Below, one piece after another: positions 8,599 through 16,899 of a DNA stretch of 64,000 bases; the stretch's first letter is position 1; the number at the start of each line of letters is the position of its first letter. The translations under genes were made by a program, and so were the position numbers. Location of the stretch: the NCBI RefSeq assembly GCF_000739735.1, contig NZ_BBJF01000003.1, forward strand, positions 496,001 through 560,000. The letters run 5' to 3'. This DNA comes from Paraburkholderia ginsengisoli NBRC 100965 (GTDB taxonomy: Bacteria > Pseudomonadota > Gammaproteobacteria > Burkholderiales > Burkholderiaceae). The notes under the pieces were generated by a model that saw only the letters and a list, made by a program, of their open reading frames with translations, was not told the DNA's origin and searched no databases.

Positions 8599-8675
8599 TG
8601 GTCGGAGCGATAGGATTCGAACCTACGACCCTCTGATCCCAAATCAGATGCGCTACCAGGCTGCGCTACGCTCCG
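8599..8675 (-). tRNA. tRNA-Pro (anticodon TGG)
   Basis: Cloverleaf on the minus strand. Acceptor CGGAGCG (8675-8669) pairs with CGCTCCG near 8609-8603, followed by discriminator A and an encoded CCA (8601-8599). The D arm contains GCGCAGCCTGGTAGCGC. The anticodon loop TTTGGGA in a TCTGA/TCAGA stem gives TGG. The T arm contains GGTTCGAATCC. Length is 77 nt with CCA. Confidence 0.97.
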
Positions 8676-8771
8676 ACGAATCCGAGATTCTACGGGGCAT
8701 GGGGTGCCAGAGTCAACCATGAATTGCGTCGGGCTGAAAATGGCCTGCGAGGGCGAGGGTTGAGTGCAGGG

Positions 8772-8930
8772 TTATATGCGTCCCATCAGCAGCAACACGA
8801 TCACGATGATCAACACGACACCGAGCACGCCGGTCGGCCGGTAGCCCCAGCCGCTGCTGTACGGCCAGCTCGGCAACGCGCCGATCAGCAGGATGATGAG
8901 CACGATCAGCAGGATGGTTCCAATGGTCAT
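8772..8930 (-). CDS. Small DUF3309-type membrane protein
   Basis: A 52-residue protein beginning MTIGTILLIVLIILLIGALP. It has a hydrophobic N-terminal segment, a short polar SWPYSSGWGYRPTG centre and a second hydrophobic segment (GVLGVVLIIVIVLLLMG). This layout and the LPxWPYSxxWGYxPSG-like centre match the DUF3309 family, which is common in proteobacteria and of unknown function. A strong Shine-Dalgarno (GGGAGAA) precedes ATG 8930. It is monocistronic as far as can be seen. Confidence 0.85.
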   Translation of the reverse strand: MTIGTILLIVLIILLIGALPSWPYSSGWGYRPTGVLGVVLIIVIVLLLMGRI

Positions 8931-9517
8931 TCGAGTTCTCCCTGTCCGGCCGTCTCGGATGATTCGGCCGTATCGTCAGTTGGTTCGGCGCATGCGCGCC
9001 GGGACGTCGACGCGCATCGCGCGTGCTTGATTTGCAACGAGTGATCAGCAAGGCATGTGCCTATGGGCGCGATGGACCGGAATGCTGCGGGAACGGCGCG
9101 CAGAGTGCGCGTGGGTGACGCGAGGATGGCGGGCGCGCGTGGCGTCGAGTGAAAAACTGCGCAGGGAGTAAAGCGAACTAGTGGGGCGTGGCCGGGACGC
9201 CAGCACGTAGGGAAGAGAGGCGAAGCGACGCAATCGCAACGAAGCCGCGATGCGGAACCGTCGACGGAGTCAGCGAACGTGACGAGGGGCGCTCGATGGT
9301 CGCGGGCGCGTCTCGCTTCATGCGACGCGACCTACCGCAGCAAGCTGTGGATTCTTGCCGGTTGCATGTATCGTCGTGGCAACTACGGCTGGCGAGGTCG
9401 CCCACGCGAACGCACGGTGGACCACCTTGACTCAGTGAATCCGCCGTTCACTCGTTTGCTACGCGCATGACACCCACCGCATGCCGCCAATGAGCACCCC
9501 AACACCCCAACCCAGCC
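8931..9517. other. 587-nt gap with no recognised gene
   Basis: Between the DUF3309 gene and the next small gene I see no reading frame with a convincing start signal, composition or motif, and no clear RNA or repeat. The promoter of the DUF3309 gene should lie at its left edge. Confidence 0.5.
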
Positions 9518-9697
9518 TCAATGCCGCGGACGTCTCCAATGGGGCATATGCAGATGCTGATGAGTTAGCCAGTGATGCAGCATCCCTTCGCCGTCGTGTT
9601 CGCGCCGGTACGTTCTCGATTCGAAAATCGACAACGCGAGCAGCACGACCAGACCAATGCCGAGTCCGACCAGACCCGCGATCGTTTCAGCGTCCAT
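9518..9697 (-). CDS. Small single-span membrane protein, unknown
   Basis: A 59-residue frame starting MDAETIAGLVGLGIGLVVLL, with one strongly hydrophobic helix (about 6-25). The C-terminal half is basic and His/Trp rich (GEGMLHHWLTHQHLHMPHWRR). ATG 9697 follows a strong GAGGAGA ribosome site. No family is recognised. The His-rich tail could bind metal, but that is speculation. The ribosome site and the clean membrane helix make translation likely. Confidence 0.6.
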   Translation of the reverse strand: MDAETIAGLVGLGIGLVVLLALSIFESRTYRREHDGEGMLHHWLTHQHLHMPHWRRPRH

Positions 9698-9867
9698 GGC
9701 AATCTCCTCTCACAGCGCCTGTGACTTCATAGTAGGTCACGCGTCGTGAAATGGCAGGGGCGGGCTGCAAGCCACGGCGTCGCGTGGCGCGCTTTGCAGG
9801 TAGACTCTCGGCGCTTCGGTGGCTGCCACGCCCCCGTTATCTGCGTTCTGTCTGGAGAGACCTGCTT

Positions 9868-10029
9868 ATGATCCGCGTTCCGATGATTGCGTTGCTGCTG
9901 TTCGCCAGCCTGGCTGGCTGTGCGGACAATTCGTCCGGTCACCGCAAAGGGCCGCCGCAAGATCCCGCCGACTATCACGGCGTGCCCACCGACACCCGGC
10001 CGCCGTCGATGGTGCCTGCCGCGCCCTGA
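9868..10029 (+). CDS. Small lipoprotein, unknown
   Basis: A 53-residue protein starting MIRVPMIALLLFASLAGC, with a signal peptide and lipobox LAGC (Cys18). The mature part is only about 36 residues, polar and Pro rich (HRKGPPQDPADYHGVP). GGAGAG lies about nine bases before ATG 9868. It should be an outer- or inner-membrane-anchored lipopeptide; the function is unknown. No operon partner is seen. Confidence 0.7.
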   Translation: MIRVPMIALLLFASLAGCADNSSGHRKGPPQDPADYHGVPTDTRPPSMVPAAP

Positions 10030-10405
10030 GGCCGCGGCGTATCGGTTGAAGCATCGCTGGAAGGAGGCGAAGCACCGGCGCGGGCACGCCGGCGCTTCTG
10101 ACCCGCGCAAACTGTTCGCGCGGAGAACGCGGGCTGAGGATGATTCTAGGGTGAGTGCCGCGGGCAATATGTGTGCGCTTGTTTCAAGCCGTAACCGGGT
10201 GCCGCAATGCGAAATGAATCGCGGGACGGATGGCGGTCAGCCGGAACGGCGGCCGGTGTGAACCGCTTATGTCAGCGCGCCCCGCCGGGGTCTGTAGAAG
10301 ACACATCGAACGCGCAAGCGCATGCGTTCAGTCACGCTTCGCCTGGCGCTCGCCGCATGCACGCGAAACACGCGTGCTGCGCTTTAGCCTCGTCCCAGGC
10401 GATGC
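10030..10405. other. 376-nt gap with no recognised gene
   Basis: Lies between the small lipoprotein and the convergent MATE gene. No supported coding frame, RNA gene or terminator with a T-run was found. Confidence 0.5.
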
Positions 10406-11767
10406 TCACGCCCTCGCCGTTCCCACCCCGCGCACGACGCCCGGCAAATACCGCGCAAGCGTGACGCCGCGTGCGGCCATGAAGATCATCATCGCGGCCC
10501 ACAGGCCGTGATTGCCGTGCAGCGCGAGCAACGCCGACGACACCGCCACGAACACCGCCAGCGACACGATCATCGACAGCATCAGTTCGCGCGTGCGGGT
10601 CGCGCCAATGAACACGCCATCGAGCAGAAAGCCCCACACCGAAATCACCGGCGACAACGCGGCCCACGGCAGATAGGTTTCGGCGGCGGCGCGCACCGCG
10701 GCCTGATCGGTCAAACGTTCGACGATCCACGCGCCCGCGCCCCAGTACACCAGCGCGAAAGCCAGCGCGCCGAACCCGGACCACAGCGCGGTGACCTTGA
10801 CCGCCTGCGTGAACGCGTGCCGGTCGCGTGCGCCGATCGCTGCGCCCACCAGTGCTTCAGCGGCGTGCGCGAAGCCGTCGAGTCCATACGCCATGACGGT
10901 CTGGAAATTGAGCAGCAGCGCGTTCGCGGCGAGCGTCGCATCGCCTTGTCGCGCGCCAAGGTGTGCAAACCAGCCGAACGAAGACAGCAGGCACAGCGTG
11001 CGCACGAAGATGTCGCGATTGAGCACGATCAGACGCTTGAGCGCTGTGGTGTCGAACAACGCGGCGCGGTTCAGCGCGGCCAGACCGCGCGGCCTGCCGT
11101 GCCACAGCAACGCGGCGCCGAGCACGAAGCCGAGCGCGTCGGCGGTGGCGGTGGCCGCGCCGATGCCGGCCACGCCCCAGCCAAAGCCGTACACGAACAG
11201 CAGCACCGCCGCGATATTCACCCCGTTGATGAACACCTGCGACAGCAGCGCGAGCCGCACTCGCTGCGTGCCGAGCAGCCAGCCGAGCACGACGTAGTTG
11301 CCGAGCGCGAGCGGTGCGGCCCAGATGCGCGCGTGGCAATAGAGCTGCGCGTGACGCTGCACCGCGTCGCTGCCGCCGAGCGCGCGCAACGCGTAGTCGA
11401 TCAACGGCAGTTGCAGCGCCAGCACCGCCGCGCCGATCGCGGCCGCCATCAGCAGCGCGCGGATCACCGTGTTGCGCAATTCGGCGTGGTCGCCCGCGCC
11501 GTGCGCCTGCGCGACGAGCCCGGTGGTGCCCATGCGCAGGAAGCCGAAGCCCCAGAACACGAAGTTGAAGAACAGGCCGCCGAGCGCGACGCCGCCGAGG
11601 TACGACGCGCCGTCCAGATGACCGGCGACGGCGGTGTCGACCGCGCCGAGTATCGGCTGGGTCAGATTGGCGAGGACGATCGGAAACGCGAGCGCCAGCA
11701 CGCGGCGATGCCAGCGCACCGGAACGGCGGACGCGGGCGCATCGGCGCCGCGCGCGGTGTCGTTCAA
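10406..11767 (-). CDS. MATE-family efflux transporter (DinF/NorM type)
   Basis: Inner-membrane cation-coupled drug or toxin exporter with about 12 helices and 453 residues. The first helix pair shows LALAFPIVLANLTQPILGAVDTAVAGHL, the MATE entry signature (quoted in part). Later come GLVAQAHGAG and a second-half repeat with AYGLDGFAHAAEALVGAAIGAR, typical of the DinF branch. No ATG fits the start. A TTG at 11767 overlaps the stop of the upstream DUF2288 gene (TTGA) and has AGGAA five bases before it, so I chose it; GTG 11785 is the alternative. The overlap implies translational coupling. Substrate unknown. Confidence 0.88.
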   Translation of the reverse strand: MNDTARGADAPASAVPVRWHRRVLALAFPIVLANLTQPILGAVDTAVAGHLDGASYLGGVALGGLFFNFVFWGFGFLRMGTTGLVAQAHGAGDHAELRNTVIRALLMAAAIGAAVLALQLPLIDYALRALGGSDAVQRHAQLYCHARIWAAPLALGNYVVLGWLLGTQRVRLALLSQVFINGVNIAAVLLFVYGFGWGVAGIGAATATADALGFVLGAALLWHGRPRGLAALNRAALFDTTALKRLIVLNRDIFVRTLCLLSSFGWFAHLGARQGDATLAANALLLNFQTVMAYGLDGFAHAAEALVGAAIGARDRHAFTQAVKVTALWSGFGALAFALVYWGAGAWIVERLTDQAAVRAAAETYLPWAALSPVISVWGFLLDGVFIGATRTRELMLSMIVSLAVFVAVSSALLALHGNHGLWAAMMIFMAARGVTLARYLPGVVRGVGTARA

Positions 11768-12081
11768 CTGCGTTCCTGCACGCACACCCACGGCGACACG
11801 ACAACCGCCCACAGGTCGGGGTCGCGCGCGGCGAAATCGGCGGCGGTGTCAGCCTGCACGCGCTCGACGAGGCCGGCGGACAGCCATTGCGTGACCTGGG
11901 GGGTGTCATCGCTGGCGATCGCTTCAGCGACGCTCACGAGGTCGAGGTCGCGCGCGACGCGCAGCAGCATGCCGCGCGCGAAAAAGCGTTCGAGTTCGGT
12001 CCAGCCGATCTTCGCGGTCTCGGCGAGCAGCTTGGCGTACAGCGGGCTGTGGGTGCTGTGGGTGGCGTCGTTGGAAGTCAT
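11764..12081 (-). CDS. DUF2288 family protein
   Basis: A soluble 105-residue protein with the DUF2288 pattern: SPLYAKLLAETAKIGWTELERFFARG, then VARDLDLVSVAEAIASD, then DLWAVVVSPWVCVQERS at the end (short excerpts). The family's function is unknown. It is the first gene of a two-gene unit with the MATE exporter, with overlapping stop and start codons. It is divergent from the pentapeptide-repeat gene across a 108-bp gap. The ribosome site is weak. Confidence 0.8.
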   Translation of the reverse strand: MTSNDATHSTHSPLYAKLLAETAKIGWTELERFFARGMLLRVARDLDLVSVAEAIASDDTPQVTQWLSAGLVERVQADTAADFAARDPDLWAVVVSPWVCVQERS

Positions 12082-12189
12082 CGTAAGCGGATTCTGGCGG
12101 GGCCGTTACTATAAACCATCGGCGCGGGCCGCCAGGGCGGGGCGCGTTCCGGTACGCTCGGGGTTTTCCGAAACCGATTCTGAACCTTC

Positions 12190-12924
12190 ATGCCACTGGA
12201 TTCAACGACGCCGGCTGCGGCCGCGCCCAGCCACGCCGTGAGCGACGCCACGCTTACACGCGCCGACGTGGAGCGCCTGATCGGCGCGCGCCATGCCGAC
12301 TCCGGCAACCACGCGCCGCTTCATTTCACCGATTGCGATTTCGAGGGCACGGATCTGTCGCGACTCGACTTGCGCGGCGCGGAGTTTCATCGCTGCACCA
12401 TCGTCGAGACCTCGTTTTTCGGCGCTTCGCTCGCCCACAGCCGTTGGATTCGTTGCCGCGGCCGGGAGGCGGATTTCGGGTCGGCCGATCTGGTCGACGC
12501 AGCGTTTCAGTCGAGCGATCTGAACAACACCAGCTGGCGGCGCGCGAAGCTCGCGTCGGCGTCGTTTCGCGGTTGCAAGCTGACCGGCGCGAACTTCGAG
12601 GCGTGCACGGCGCTGGGTTTGAGCTTCGTCGAAACGCTGCTGGTCGGCGCACATCTGCGCGGCCTGTCGTTTCGCAAGGCGACCTTGCAGCAACTGGATT
12701 TCTCCGACGCCGATGTCGCTGGGGTCGATTTCCGCGAGGCGATTTTCGACGGCGGCAGCCTGCGCAACGCGCATCTGAAGGGCGCGCGCTTCGACGGCGC
12801 GGACCTGCGTGAGGCGGACTTGAGCGGCGTGCGGCTCGTCGATGCGGCGCTGTTCAAAGGCGCGACGATTTCGCATCAGCAGGCGGCGGTGCTCGTCACC
12901 GAACTGGGGTTGCGCGTGATGTGA
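12190..12924 (+). CDS. Pentapeptide-repeat protein
   Basis: A 244-residue cytoplasmic protein. From about residue 50 to 225 it runs in five-residue steps of the A(D/N)LXX/AXFXX kind, for example FEGTDLSRLDLRGAEF, KLTGANFEAC and RFDGADLREADLSGVRL. These form a right-handed quadrilateral beta-helix. Qnr/MfpA proteins of this fold mimic DNA and protect gyrase, but no feature here shows that role. A short ending (SHQQAAVLVTELGLRVM) caps the helix. It stands alone; a hairpin follows its stop. Confidence 0.85.
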   Translation: MPLDSTTPAAAAPSHAVSDATLTRADVERLIGARHADSGNHAPLHFTDCDFEGTDLSRLDLRGAEFHRCTIVETSFFGASLAHSRWIRCRGREADFGSADLVDAAFQSSDLNNTSWRRAKLASASFRGCKLTGANFEACTALGLSFVETLLVGAHLRGLSFRKATLQQLDFSDADVAGVDFREAIFDGGSLRNAHLKGARFDGADLREADLSGVRLVDAALFKGATISHQQAAVLVTELGLRVM

Positions 12925-13452
12925 ATCCCCGGAATTTGCATTGGGCGGATTCGGCGATCCGGTCAATGCAAACGATTGGCGTCCGGTATTCGTCATTTGA
13001 TTAATGAGTTAGAATCGCCGTTTGAATTTCAGATCGAAATTTGTCGGTTGATTTGATAGTATTGATATTCCGCCATACGCGAATTTTTTACGCAGACGTC
13101 AATTGTTAATCGCTAGCGTTGAATATCGGTTAATACGTTGGTTTCGTGCGTTGGCGCACCAAGATTACGCGAAGCGTTAACCGACTCTTTCGCGCTCGGC
13201 CGGTTAGTTAAAATCGGCCAGAGCCCTTTCCTCAGGCGATTTGCGGGCGATCAATGCCCCTGCTCGCCACAGCGTGGCATTGCGCGGGCCGCCGGACCGC
13301 TGAAGGGTTTTGAAGCACGCTAATGATTATCTCTGCGGCCCAGGGGTGCGGCGTTTTTAGCCTGTTTAATCCAGACACTTTCGGTTCAATGACTGTGGAA
13401 TCCGTTCGCCGCGTCACACTGATCGCGTAATTAATTGATTGCACTTGTAAAT
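12925..13452. other. AT-rich 528-nt intergenic region
   Basis: Clearly richer in A/T than its surroundings, with long TTAA/AATT-rich stretches. It holds several inverted repeats: TTTGCATTG (12935-12943) with CAATGCAAA (12964-12972), and CAATGCC (13252-13258) with GGCATTG (13276-13282). No coding frame is convincing. It leads into a structured element and terminator at 13453-13548, so part of it may be promoter or leader for an RNA. Confidence 0.5.
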
Positions 13453-13548
13453 GGGGGTTGTTAGATTTCGTTCTGGCGCATGGTGAACCGGTCCTTTGCC
13501 GATATGCGCCGAACCCCCGTTAGCCCGGCCTCGTGCCGGGCTTTTTTT
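13453..13548 (+). ncRNA. Candidate structured RNA followed by terminator
   Basis: GGGGGTT (13453-13459) pairs with AACCCCC (13512-13518). Inside, GGCGCAT (13475-13481) pairs with ATGCGCC (13504-13510). A terminator hairpin with seven Ts follows at once (13522-13548). No protein gene ends here, so the terminator most likely ends a non-coding transcript starting within the AT-rich gap. The 5' end is unknown and no known RNA family was recognised. Confidence 0.45.
13522..13548 (+). terminator. Intrinsic terminator with no protein gene before it
   Basis: AGCCCGGC (13522-13529), 5-nt loop, GCCGGGCT (13535-13542), then a T-run to 13548. A textbook Rho-independent terminator in the plus direction. 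Confidence 0.88.
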
Positions 13549-13628
13549 CGCCGCGACGTTGCACCGGGTCACGCCGCCTTCACATCCGCGGTGGATCATC
13601 GAGGATTATCTTTTTCATCGCGCCGGAC

Positions 13629-13736
13629 ATGACCTGGGTGATCATTTTTGTCGGCGTCTGGCCGATCGCGCTCAGCGTACTGTTTCGCTTCGCCGCGCGC
13701 ATCGATCCGCGCTCCGGCCGCTGGCGACGCCGCTAA
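13629..13736 (+). CDS. Possible 35-residue membrane peptide
   Basis: Reads MTWVIIFVGVWPIALSVLF then a basic tail rich in Arg. One hydrophobic helix with positive-inside character looks like a real micro-membrane-protein. The ribosome site is weak: the nearest GAGGA is about 25 bases upstream, so the true start could be earlier. Uncertain. Confidence 0.3.
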   Translation: MTWVIIFVGVWPIALSVLFRFAARIDPRSGRWRRR

Positions 13737-13783
13737 TTCGCGCGGCGCCGCTGCTTGCCTGGGGCAGCCGCTGTTATGCGCGC

Positions 13784-14110
13784 TTACTGCTTGCAGCGAA
13801 CCACCATCGAGCGATTCTTCACGTTCGCACCGAAAATGCCGCCGACCGTGCCGCCGGACGTCGCGCCGTTATCGACGTCCTTCGACACGACGTCGTAGCC
13901 GTAATTGCCGCAGACTTCGCCCGCGCGCTTGTAGCATTCGGCCCAACTGGCGCTGGCGTCGCTGCCGCTGCAGTTGATCGCGAAGCCGGTGTCGCCGGTC
14001 GGCAGGTAGGTCATGGTGGTGGTGCTGGAGCAGCCGCCGAGGCCGCCCAGCGTCAGCAGGCCGAAGCCGACCGCCGCGGCCGTCGCGACGGACGCAAATG
14101 CGCTCTTCAT
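13784..14110 (-). CDS. Small secreted lipoprotein, unknown
   Basis: A 108-residue protein with a signal peptide and lipobox GGLGGC before a Ser/Thr run. The mature part has three more cysteines in AINCSGSDASASWAECYKRAGEVCGNYGYDVV, quoted partly to show the Cys pattern, and ends RSMVVRCKQ. The NC-S-W-ECY-KA-xxC-G-Y arrangement recurs in small proteobacterial lipoproteins of unknown role. ATG 14110 has AAGGAA seven bases upstream. It is monocistronic. Confidence 0.75.
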   Translation of the reverse strand: MKSAFASVATAAAVGFGLLTLGGLGGCSSTTTMTYLPTGDTGFAINCSGSDASASWAECYKRAGEVCGNYGYDVVSKDVDNGATSGGTVGGIFGANVKNRSMVVRCKQ

Positions 14111-14322
14111 TGCAGGTTCCTTACAGATAACGGGGGAAGACACGGCGTGAAGCCGGGTCTCTCTGGATTGAGCGCTTTATAGCACGCCGGGTTCCCCGCA
14201 CCCAGGTTGCAGGGCGCGTGCCCGACGTGGCACGGGCGCGGGGTACAGGCGTCCGCCAGGCCGTCCAACAGCCGCCCGGGACACGTGGCCGGTGCGCTGG
14301 ACGCCTGCTGCCGCGCGACCGG

Positions 14323-15036
14323 TCAGCGCGGCGGCAACGCCTGCGACGGGTCGATCGAGCGACCCTGGTAGCGCAGCTCGAAATGCAGCATCACGCGATC
14401 GGTGTCGGTGTCGCCCATCTCGGCGATTTTTTCGCCGCGCTTGACCGATTCGCCTTCCTTCACCAGCAGCGCCCGGTTGTGCGCGTAAGCGGTCAGATAC
14501 TCGGCATTGTGTTTGAGGATCAGCAGATTGCCGTAACCGCGCAAGCCGTTGCCTGCATACACCACCGTGCCGGGCGCGGCGGCGACCACCGGCGTGCCGG
14601 CCGCCGCCGAAATGTCGATGCCCTTCGAATTGGCGCCGTCAAAGCGCCTAATCACGCTGCCGTCGGCCGGCCATACCAGCGAGATCGACGACGCTGGCGC
14701 GGCGGCCGGCGCGCTTTCCGCAGGCGTCGGGCGCGGCGCCGCCGACGCGTTGCTACTTCCGCTGCCGCCGCTGCGCAGCGCGCCGCTCGTCGATGCCGCG
14801 CCGCCCGGCGCGACGCGCAGCACCTGGCCGACCTCGATGCTGTCCGGGTTGGTCAGGTTGTTCCAGCGCGCGATGTTTTGCACCGACTGCCGGTTGCCAC
14901 GCGCGATCTTCGACAGCGTATCGCCCCGTTCGACCCGGTAGAAGCCTGGCCCCACCGGCGCGGACCCGCACGCGGCGAGCACTGCCAGCAACGACGCGCA
15001 GGCGAGTCGTTTGATCATTTTTGTTGTTCCCAGCAT
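14323..15036 (-). CDS. nlpD: NlpD-type LysM/LytM lipoprotein, amidase activator
   Basis: A 237-residue outer-membrane lipoprotein: signal peptide with lipobox LAAC, a LysM peptidoglycan-binding domain (GFYRVERGDTLSKIARGN onward), a Ser/Ala/Pro linker and a C-terminal LytM (M23) domain. The metal ligands of active M23 peptidases are missing. The expected HxxxD reads SKGID and the expected HxH reads MLH, exactly as in NlpD/EnvC. So it should activate an N-acetylmuramyl-L-alanine amidase during cell separation rather than cut peptidoglycan itself. GCGAGG precedes ATG 15036; ATG 15018 is a possible later start. It is not next to surE/pcm/rpoS here, so it may be a second copy. Confidence 0.85.
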   Translation of the reverse strand: MLGTTKMIKRLACASLLAVLAACGSAPVGPGFYRVERGDTLSKIARGNRQSVQNIARWNNLTNPDSIEVGQVLRVAPGGAASTSGALRSGGSGSSNASAAPRPTPAESAPAAAPASSISLVWPADGSVIRRFDGANSKGIDISAAAGTPVVAAAPGTVVYAGNGLRGYGNLLILKHNAEYLTAYAHNRALLVKEGESVKRGEKIAEMGDTDTDRVMLHFELRYQGRSIDPSQALPPR

Positions 15037-15324
15037 TGGACCTCGCAAAGCGCTGCCGCGCGCCGATCCCGATCACGTGGCAGGTGGATACAAAGCGTCC
15101 GATTCTAACGGTTTTGCAATGCAGCATCCGAAAACGAGGCGGTGAGGGCGGCGGCGAGGCGGTCGGGAGGTGTGGAGTGCGGCGGCAAATGCGGTGCCGC
15201 GCGGTCAACCACGCCGCGCCAGTCGCCGCAAAAAGCCGCCGTCATCGCGGCCGTCAGAACTGCCGTCGAGCCGCCGGCCAGACCGCCGCGAAAACCGCGG
15301 CTCGCTCCGGTCGAAGCGCGGCGC

Positions 15325-16233
15325 TCAAGCGGTTTTTTCGACGCTGATGCGCAGCGCCGCCGTCTCGGTCTGGCCCGGTTCGAGCCAGCGCAATCCCAGG
15401 CCGTTGTGGATCGCGTCCGGCAGACCGAGCCAGGGCTCGACGCAATAGAAATCCGACTCGGCGGCTTCGGTCCAGGTCGTCACCGCGTACCAGGGCGCCG
15501 AGCCCGGCCGTTGCAGATCGATCGTGACGACCCGGTGCAGACCCGGCGCGATCAGCCGCACCGGCCGATCAGGCGTGCCGGCGAGGCAATGGAAGCGGTC
15601 GTGGATGCGCGCCTCGTCGAGCGTATAAGGCGCGTCGCCAGGCTCGGCGGCGCTGATCGAACCGTCGGCCTGCTGGTAGCGCCGCTCGGTGCGCGGCAAT
15701 TCGAGCGCCGTCTCGGCGCGCTGCGTGTGCGGCAGCGTGAAGTAGAAGTGATGGCCGGCGTAGTACGGCAGGCGCGCGTCGCCGGTGTTGGTGGTGGTCA
15801 GCGTGACGTCCAGCGTGCGCGCATCGGCGAGGGTGTAAGCGGCTTCGAAACGGAAGCCGAACGGATAGCCGCCGCGTGTCGCTTCGCTGTCGGTCAGGGT
15901 CATGCGCAAGCCGGCGCCGTGGACATCGGCGTGGGCTTCGAACGGCAGGTCGCGGGCGAAGCCGTGCATCGGCAGCTCGCGCACCGTGCCCGTGGCGTCG
16001 CGCCAGAAGCCGATCTCGCCATCGACGCGATGCCGGCCGAGAAACGGAAACAGCAGCGGATTGCCGCCGCGAATCCGCGCCGGCTGACTCCAGTCGGCGT
16101 GCTCGGGCCAATGAATCACCTCTTCGCCGTCGATTATCCACGACAGCAGACGGCCGCCGGCTTGCGGCGAAAAGCGGAGCACGGAGGTGTCCTGGGCGAT
16201 CTCGAGAATGTCCTGTTGCGGGGAAAGCGGCAT
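15325..16233 (-). CDS. Aldose 1-epimerase family protein
   Basis: A cytoplasmic galactose-mutarotase-fold enzyme of 302 residues that interconverts alpha and beta anomers of an aldose or hexose phosphate. Signs: SPQAGGRLLSW near the start, GGNPLLFPFLGRH, MHGFARDLPFE, YAGHHFYFTLP and CVEPWLGLPDAI (the conserved acidic active-site region). It most resembles the YeaD-like branch, whose substrate is often glucose-6-phosphate. ATG 16233 has only a weak ribosome site. An open frame extends upstream but loses family similarity. It stands alone between nlpD and a micro-gene. Confidence 0.85.
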   Translation of the reverse strand: MPLSPQQDILEIAQDTSVLRFSPQAGGRLLSWIIDGEEVIHWPEHADWSQPARIRGGNPLLFPFLGRHRVDGEIGFWRDATGTVRELPMHGFARDLPFEAHADVHGAGLRMTLTDSEATRGGYPFGFRFEAAYTLADARTLDVTLTTTNTGDARLPYYAGHHFYFTLPHTQRAETALELPRTERRYQQADGSISAAEPGDAPYTLDEARIHDRFHCLAGTPDRPVRLIAPGLHRVVTIDLQRPGSAPWYAVTTWTEAAESDFYCVEPWLGLPDAIHNGLGLRWLEPGQTETAALRISVEKTA

Positions 16234-16504
16234 GGTCGATGAATTGATGAGTGAGGGTTGAAGGTGGCGCGATAGTCCCGCGAGCGGGCGTTGCCGCGGC
16301 CCAGTGCAGCGATCGAAACAGCGGTCGGGCACAGGCCGAGGCAGCGGCCATCCGCCGCCGCGCGAGAGAGGGATTTTGCGCTGCTTTGCGCTACGGGGAA
16401 ACCCTTCTCGGGAAATTGCGGGTGTCGGAGGAAGGCGATCCCTGTCGATAATCCTCGGACTGCCCGGTACTCCATTACCGGGCGAGATCGGCTCAGGAGG
16501 TGTT

Positions 16505-16591
16505 ATGGATCTCGCAATGGCAATGGGTGTGGCGTTGTTCGGCATGTTCGCGGCAAGCACGGTCTACTTCTTTCACAAGCTCGAACGCTGA
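16505..16591 (+). CDS. 28-residue membrane micropeptide
   Basis: Reads MDLAMAMGVALFGMFAASTV then YFFHKLER: a single membrane helix with a short basic tail. It has a perfect AGGAGG (16495-16500) four bases before ATG 16505. A hairpin (GCCCGGTA 16462-16469 with TACCGGGC 16476-16483) lies just upstream and a terminator just after. This complete set of expression signals makes a real micro-gene likely despite its size. No family recognised. Confidence 0.65.
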   Translation: MDLAMAMGVALFGMFAASTVYFFHKLER

Positions 16592-16613
16592 TTGACGCAT
16601 CCCGTGGCGCGAG

Positions 16614-16637
16614 GCTGTCCGTCAGGACGGCTTTTTT
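16614..16637 (+). terminator. Terminator after the micropeptide gene
   Basis: GCTGTCC (16614-16620), GTCA loop, GGACGGC (16625-16631), then six Ts. It begins 22 bases after the micro-gene stop. Confidence 0.82.
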
Positions 16638-16899
16638 GCGCGAGCGCTGATTCAAGCTCCGTCTTTCCGGCATCCGTTCTGCGATGCTCACAGGGTCGCC
16701 GCCCACGGTAGGCCTTGCTTCCTTGCTGCGGCGTAACAACGGTTTCCAGTTGTGACGCAGCGCATCAAAATTTCCCTGAATGTGACCTAACCGCTTGGCG
16801 CTGACATTGCAGCCAGGCATAATCGGTGCGCTTTTGAGGCGTCCGATTTCCCTTTCGCGGCGCGCACTTACCTCACATTTTCCTTACAAGGACCGTCGC

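Noticed and set aside
13453..13548. The structured element as 4.5S RNA, 6S RNA or tmRNA
   Set aside because: It lacks the SRP GGTCAGG/AAGCAGCC core, the 6S bubble layout and the tmRNA tag reading frame and tRNA-like ends.
14323..15036. The LytM protein as an active peptidoglycan endopeptidase
   Set aside because: The zinc ligands are replaced (SKGID and MLH), matching the inactive NlpD/EnvC activators.
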